Positions 61,147 through 64,000 of a DNA stretch of 64,000 nt are shown one piece after another. Below the pieces are notes generated by a model. The model made no database searches. It was not told where the DNA came from and saw only the letters and a list, made by a program, of their open reading frames with translations. This DNA comes from Pseudomonas brassicacearum (GTDB lineage Bacteria > Pseudomonadota > Gammaproteobacteria > Pseudomonadales > Pseudomonadaceae), in contig NZ_MOBJ01000034.1 in the NCBI RefSeq assembly GCF_003732225.1, forward strand, positions 62,001-126,000, in the 5' to 3' direction. Both the position numbers and the translations under genes were made by a program. The stretch's first letter is position 1, and each line of letters starts with the position of its first letter.

Positions 61147-61200
61147 GAGCTGCCGAAGGCTGCGATCTTTTTGGCCTTCTTTTACGTACAACTCCTACGT
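61143..61200. repeat. Single REP element after the DUF6124 gene
   Basis: GTAGGAGCTGCCGAAGGCTG-type REP sequence starting at the stop codon, with a flanking CGTAGGAG / CTCCTACG inverted repeat that can form a terminator-like hairpin. Confidence 0.65.
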
Positions 61201-61206
61201 ACAACG

Positions 61207-61286
61207 CAGAAACGAAAAAGCCCCCGTAACTTTTCAGCTACGGGGGCTTTTTCTATGTAATGGCGGAGAGATAGGGATTCGAACCC
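61207..61286. repeat. Direct repeat copy C, contiguous with intact tRNA-Ser
   Basis: Reference copy of the repeat at 46125 and 55586. It includes the tRNA 3' end and the terminator hairpin below it (61219-61248), which serves the minus-strand tRNA (TTTTTCG tail). Confidence 0.9.
61219..61248 (-). terminator. Rho-independent terminator of tRNA-Ser
   Basis: A 10-bp stem AGCCCCCGTA / TACGGGGGCT with a 10-nt loop, followed on the minus strand by TTTTTCG. Confidence 0.85.
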
Positions 61287-61350
61287 TAGGTACCGGTGAA
61301 GGTACAACGGATTTCGAATCCGTCCCATTCGGCCACTCTGGCATCTCTCC
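61261..61350 (-). tRNA. tRNA-Ser(CGA)
   Basis: 90 nt including encoded CCA. Acceptor GGAGAGA pairs with TCTCTCC, the T-arm has GGTTCGAATCC, and there is a long class II variable arm. The anticodon stem ACGGA / TCCGT holds loop TTCGAAA, giving anticodon CGA (reads UCG). The 3' end faces left, towards the accessory block. Confidence 0.95.
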
Positions 61351-61434
61351 AACGGCGCGCATCATAACAGCACATTCACCGGAAGCGAACCCCCCAAGTG
61401 AATTTTTTTCCGTGCTATCAGATGCTTGCGTCGA

Positions 61435-62148
61435 TTACAGCGGAACGCCGAGGCGGTTGGCGACTTCTTCGTAGGCTTCGATAACGTCACCGAGGCCCTG
61501 ACGGAAGCGGTCCTTGTCCATTTTCTTGCCGGTGGCCTTGTCCCACAGGCGGCAGCCGTCCGGGCTGAACTCGTCGCCCAAGACGATGGTGCCGTCGTGG
61601 AACACGCCGAATTCAAGTTTGAAATCGACCAGCAGCAGGCCGGCGTCGTCGAACAGTTTGCTCAGGACTTCGTTGACCTTGAGCGACAGTTCTTTCATGC
61701 GAACCAGTTGCTCGGCGGTGCCCCAGCCGAATGCCACGACGTGGGATTCGTTGATGAACGGGTCGCCCTTGGCGTCGTCCTTCAGGAACAGTTCGAAGGT
61801 GTAAGGGTTGAGCTTCATGCCCTCTTCGACGCCCAGACGCTTGACCAGGCTGCCGGCGGCGTAGTTACGCACGACGCATTCGACCGGGATCATGTCGAGC
61901 TTCTTCACCAGGCACTCGTTGTCGCCCAGCAGTTTGTCGAATTGGGTCGGCACGCCGGCTTCTTCGAGTTTCTGCATGATGAAGGCGTTGAACTTGTTGT
62001 TCACCATGCCTTTGCGGTCGAGCTGCTCGATGCGCTTGCCGTCGAACGCCGAGGTGTCGTTGCGAAACAGCAGGATCAAGCGGTCAGCGTCATCGGTCTT
62101 GTAAACCGATTTGGCTTTGCCGCGGTAGAGTTCTTCACGTTTTTCCAT
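61435..62148 (-). CDS. purC: Phosphoribosylaminoimidazole-succinocarboxamide synthase
   Basis: 237 aa, full length. Typical SAICAR synthetase motifs: LYRGKAKSVYKTDD, FRNDTSAFDG, PVECVVRNYAAGSLVKR, LVDFKLEFG and LGDEFSPDGCRLWD. It ligates aspartate to CAIR in purine synthesis. It follows the MBL-fold gene and bamC on the same strand, a standard Pseudomonas order. Confidence 0.95.
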   Translation of the reverse strand: MEKREELYRGKAKSVYKTDDADRLILLFRNDTSAFDGKRIEQLDRKGMVNNKFNAFIMQKLEEAGVPTQFDKLLGDNECLVKKLDMIPVECVVRNYAAGSLVKRLGVEEGMKLNPYTFELFLKDDAKGDPFINESHVVAFGWGTAEQLVRMKELSLKVNEVLSKLFDDAGLLLVDFKLEFGVFHDGTIVLGDEFSPDGCRLWDKATGKKMDKDRFRQGLGDVIEAYEEVANRLGVPL

Positions 62149-62176
62149 GATGGGCTCCGCTTGCTAAGTAGATGGG

Positions 62177-62935
62177 CTAGGCGATATGTCGCCAGTCGAG
62201 CCCTGAATCTTGATCGGCCAATTGCAGCCAGTCCGGGTCGCACCCGAGGGTGTCGACAAAACATTGCCGGGCCAGCTGCGGCAGGTTGTTCTTGCTGCTC
62301 AGATGGGCCAGTACCAGGTGTTGCAGGTCCTGCCAGCCCAACTCGGCCACCAGGCTTGCGGCCTGATGGTTGTTCAAATGTCCCAGCTCACCGCCTACCC
62401 GCTGCTTGAGAAAGTACGGGTAGTGACCGCGGGCCAGCAGGTCGCGGCAGTGGTTGGATTCGATCATCAACGCATCGAGATCCCGATAACCGTCCAGCAC
62501 CGAGGCACAGTACGAACCGAGATCGGTCAGCAGGCCGAAACGCCGCGAACCGTCACTGAAGACGTACTGCGTCGGCTCCTGTGCATCGTGGGCCACGGCA
62601 ATGACGCCGATACTCAGCCCACCGATCTGCAGTTGATCACCACCGGCCACAAAGCCTGCCGGTTCAACCGGTTTGCGCATCCCGCGCAGGGTGCCACGAC
62701 TCAGGTAGACAGGAAGATTGTAGCGCCGAGACAGCAAACCCACGCCATGCACGTGGTCGGCATGTTCGTGGGTCACCAGTATCGCGCTCAGCTGCGCAGG
62801 GCTTACACCCAGGCGCAGCAGGCGTTTTTCGGTTTCGCGCAAGGAGAAACCACAATCGACCAGGATGTACGTGTCATCACTGGCTATCAGCGTGCCATTC
62901 CCTTGGCTACCACTGCCGAGAACGGCGAAACGCAT
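62177..62935 (-). CDS. MBL-fold metallohydrolase (YycJ/WalJ-like)
   Basis: 252 aa. It starts MRFAVLGSGSQGNGTLI; the metal motif THEHADHVHG (HxHxDH) is intact, with SNHCRDLL and HLSSKN-type distal ligands. It resembles YycJ nuclease-like proteins. It begins 5 bp after the bamC stop, in the bamC-purC operon. Confidence 0.85.
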   Translation of the reverse strand: MRFAVLGSGSQGNGTLIASDDTYILVDCGFSLRETEKRLLRLGVSPAQLSAILVTHEHADHVHGVGLLSRRYNLPVYLSRGTLRGMRKPVEPAGFVAGGDQLQIGGLSIGVIAVAHDAQEPTQYVFSDGSRRFGLLTDLGSYCASVLDGYRDLDALMIESNHCRDLLARGHYPYFLKQRVGGELGHLNNHQAASLVAELGWQDLQHLVLAHLSSKNNLPQLARQCFVDTLGCDPDWLQLADQDSGLDWRHIA

Positions 62936-62939
62936 CTGA

Positions 62940-64000
62940 TCAGCCCAGGTTGTCCTGAATCACGCCCAACACTTTGCGCGCCACTTCAGCCGGCGCAACG
63001 GTGTTGATGTTTTTCTCGACGGTCACTTGTACGTTCTCGCCCACCTTGCTCAGGCGAACCTGATAACGCTCGGCGCGGGCTTCGATTTCTTCCTTGGCCG
63101 GCTTGCTGCCGAACAGACCGCTGAAGAAACCTGGCTTCTCGTCCTTCTTCTCGGCTTTTTCGGCGAGGTTGATGTAGTACAGGCCCAGGCTACGGTTGAT
63201 GTCTTCAACACGCCATTCACCCTTTTCCAACGCGCGCCCTACGCTCGACCAGGCACGGTCAAGGTCGGTACCGACGTTGAGCACCGGGTTACCGCTGCCG
63301 TCTTCAGTCAGGCTGACACGGTTTGGCGTATCGAAATCACGTGAAGCGAGCATCGAGACCGAACCGCCCTTCTCCGACGTGCGGCTCATGCTGGCGAGCA
63401 TGTCGTCGACCAGTGCAGCGTCCAGGCCAGTGTTGACCGAACGGTTGGTGAACGCGACATCAGCAGTGCTGCCGGCTGCGCGCTCGGCGCTGACCACGTA
63501 GATCTCACTGGTGTTGCGCTGCACGCCTGGCTCGATGCGCACCCGCACGCGGGTTTCGCTGTCGGACGCAATGCCGGCACTGGTCATGCGTTTGGCCATC
63601 GCCACGGAAAGCTGGTCAGGACGCTGCCAGCCCGTGGTGAACTCGCCGGTTTGCGGGCGCTGTTGATCCAGACGGAAGCCGTTGTCCTGGAAGAACTGCA
63701 CAGCCACTGGCCAGACTTCAGCCGGTGGATGCTGGGCCATGACCCAACGCGAATCGCCGCTTTTTTGCAGGCTGTAATCGCTGGCATCGGCAATCGCCGA
63801 CAACGGCTGCGGACGAGGAACGATGTATTCGCCCTTGAACGTGTCATCGGCCACGTTGCGCGGAATCGGCAACAGCGGGTCCAGACGCTTGGAGGTATGA
63901 ACATCCGGCGGCAGTTGCATCGGTGCAGTCTGTTGCGCTTCCAGGTAATCGCTACCACGGTCACGGAAGTAACCTTCCGGGCCCCAGATCCATCCACAGC
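62940..64000 (-). CDS. bamC: Outer-membrane assembly lipoprotein BamC, 5' end cut off
   Basis: At least 353 codons; the frame is open through the window end at 64000, so the signal peptide and lipobox lie outside. Two helix-grip domains are covered (first with WPVAVQFFQDNGF, second with AWSSVGRALEKGEWRVEDINRSLGLYYINL). BamC is part of the BAM complex that inserts outer-membrane barrels. The ATG at 63920 is internal. Confidence 0.9.
   Translation of the reverse strand, partial: CGWIWGPEGYFRDRGSDYLEAQQTAPMQLPPDVHTSKRLDPLLPIPRNVADDTFKGEYIVPRPQPLSAIADASDYSLQKSGDSRWVMAQHPPAEVWPVAVQFFQDNGFRLDQQRPQTGEFTTGWQRPDQLSVAMAKRMTSAGIASDSETRVRVRIEPGVQRNTSEIYVVSAERAAGSTADVAFTNRSVNTGLDAALVDDMLASMSRTSEKGGSVSMLASRDFDTPNRVSLTEDGSGNPVLNVGTDLDRAWSSVGRALEKGEWRVEDINRSLGLYYINLAEKAEKKDEKPGFFSGLFGSKPAKEEIEARAERYQVRLSKVGENVQVTVEKNINTVAPAEVARKVLGVIQDNLG

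Noticed and set aside
46125..61350. Search for an integrase, transposase or conjugation gene inside the repeat-bounded segments
   Set aside because: No protein with integrase, transposase or relaxase motifs was found, so mobility is argued only from the repeats.
1..64000. CRISPR arrays and rRNA genes
   Set aside because: No regularly spaced identical repeats with unique spacers and no rRNA-like sequence were seen; the only short repeats are REP/BIME units and the tRNA-derived copies.

Overview
The window looks like a chromosome segment of a fluorescent-group Pseudomonas. The evidence is GC-rich coding sequence, the short palindromic REP/BIME elements built on GGGAGCGAGCTTGCTCGC between genes, and many recognisable Pseudomonas core genes (pxpABC, ycgL-rnd, yajD, ycgN, cynRTS, purC, bamC). 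Both ends cut genes: a VWA-domain protein on the left and bamC on the right.

Layout. 0-5 kb: 5-oxoproline utilisation (MFS-pxpA-pxpB-pxpC) with a divergent LysR regulator. 5-10.5 kb: an iron-regulated siderophore unit with one NIS synthetase, one MFS exporter and one TonB receptor behind a Fur-box-like site. 10.5-25.3 kb: core-like housekeeping genes (YafJ-like amidotransferase, oligopeptidase B, cNMP-binding protein, methyltransferases, YajD, YcgN, nitroreductase, RNase D, a glutamine-synthetase-like enzyme). 25.7-28.7 kb: a periplasmic cyclohexadienyl dehydratase-like protein next to cynR/cynTS. 28.7-38.3 kb: transporters and regulators, then a four-gene GtrB/GtrA/methyltransferase/DUF6311 surface-glycan operon. 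38.7-45.6 kb: a compact accessory locus with thermostable-haemolysin-family protein, AMP ligase and TauD-like oxygenase, set between a LysR gene and a cysteine-containing regulator plus MFS exporter.

45.6-61.3 kb is accessory DNA next to tRNA-Ser(CGA). Three direct repeats (46125-46204, 55586-55653, 61207-61286) each carry the tRNA terminator plus the tRNA 3' end; only the right one continues into an intact tRNA. They bracket two cargo segments. Segment 1 (46.2-55.6 kb) holds a lipoprotein, a LysR regulator, two histidine-ammonia-lyase-family proteins and a polar amino-acid/opine-type ABC importer. Segment 2 (55.6-61.2 kb) holds a MocR regulator, a FAD/NAD(P) oxidoreductase, a Bcr/CflA exporter and a DUF6124 gene.

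The most interesting system is in segment 1. Both lyase paralogues keep the HAL fold signatures but have lost exactly the Ala-Ser-Gly tripeptide that forms the MIO electrophile. The second lyase and the importer each sit behind a duplicated ~215-bp leader that has a sigma-54 -24/-12 element followed by CTTGTATGTACAAG, the palindrome I know as the HutC operator. I infer a histidine-betaine-like (hercynine, ergothioneine or related quaternary amine) uptake and amine-elimination pathway wired into the host hut regulon. The architecture is read directly from sequence; the substrate is inference.
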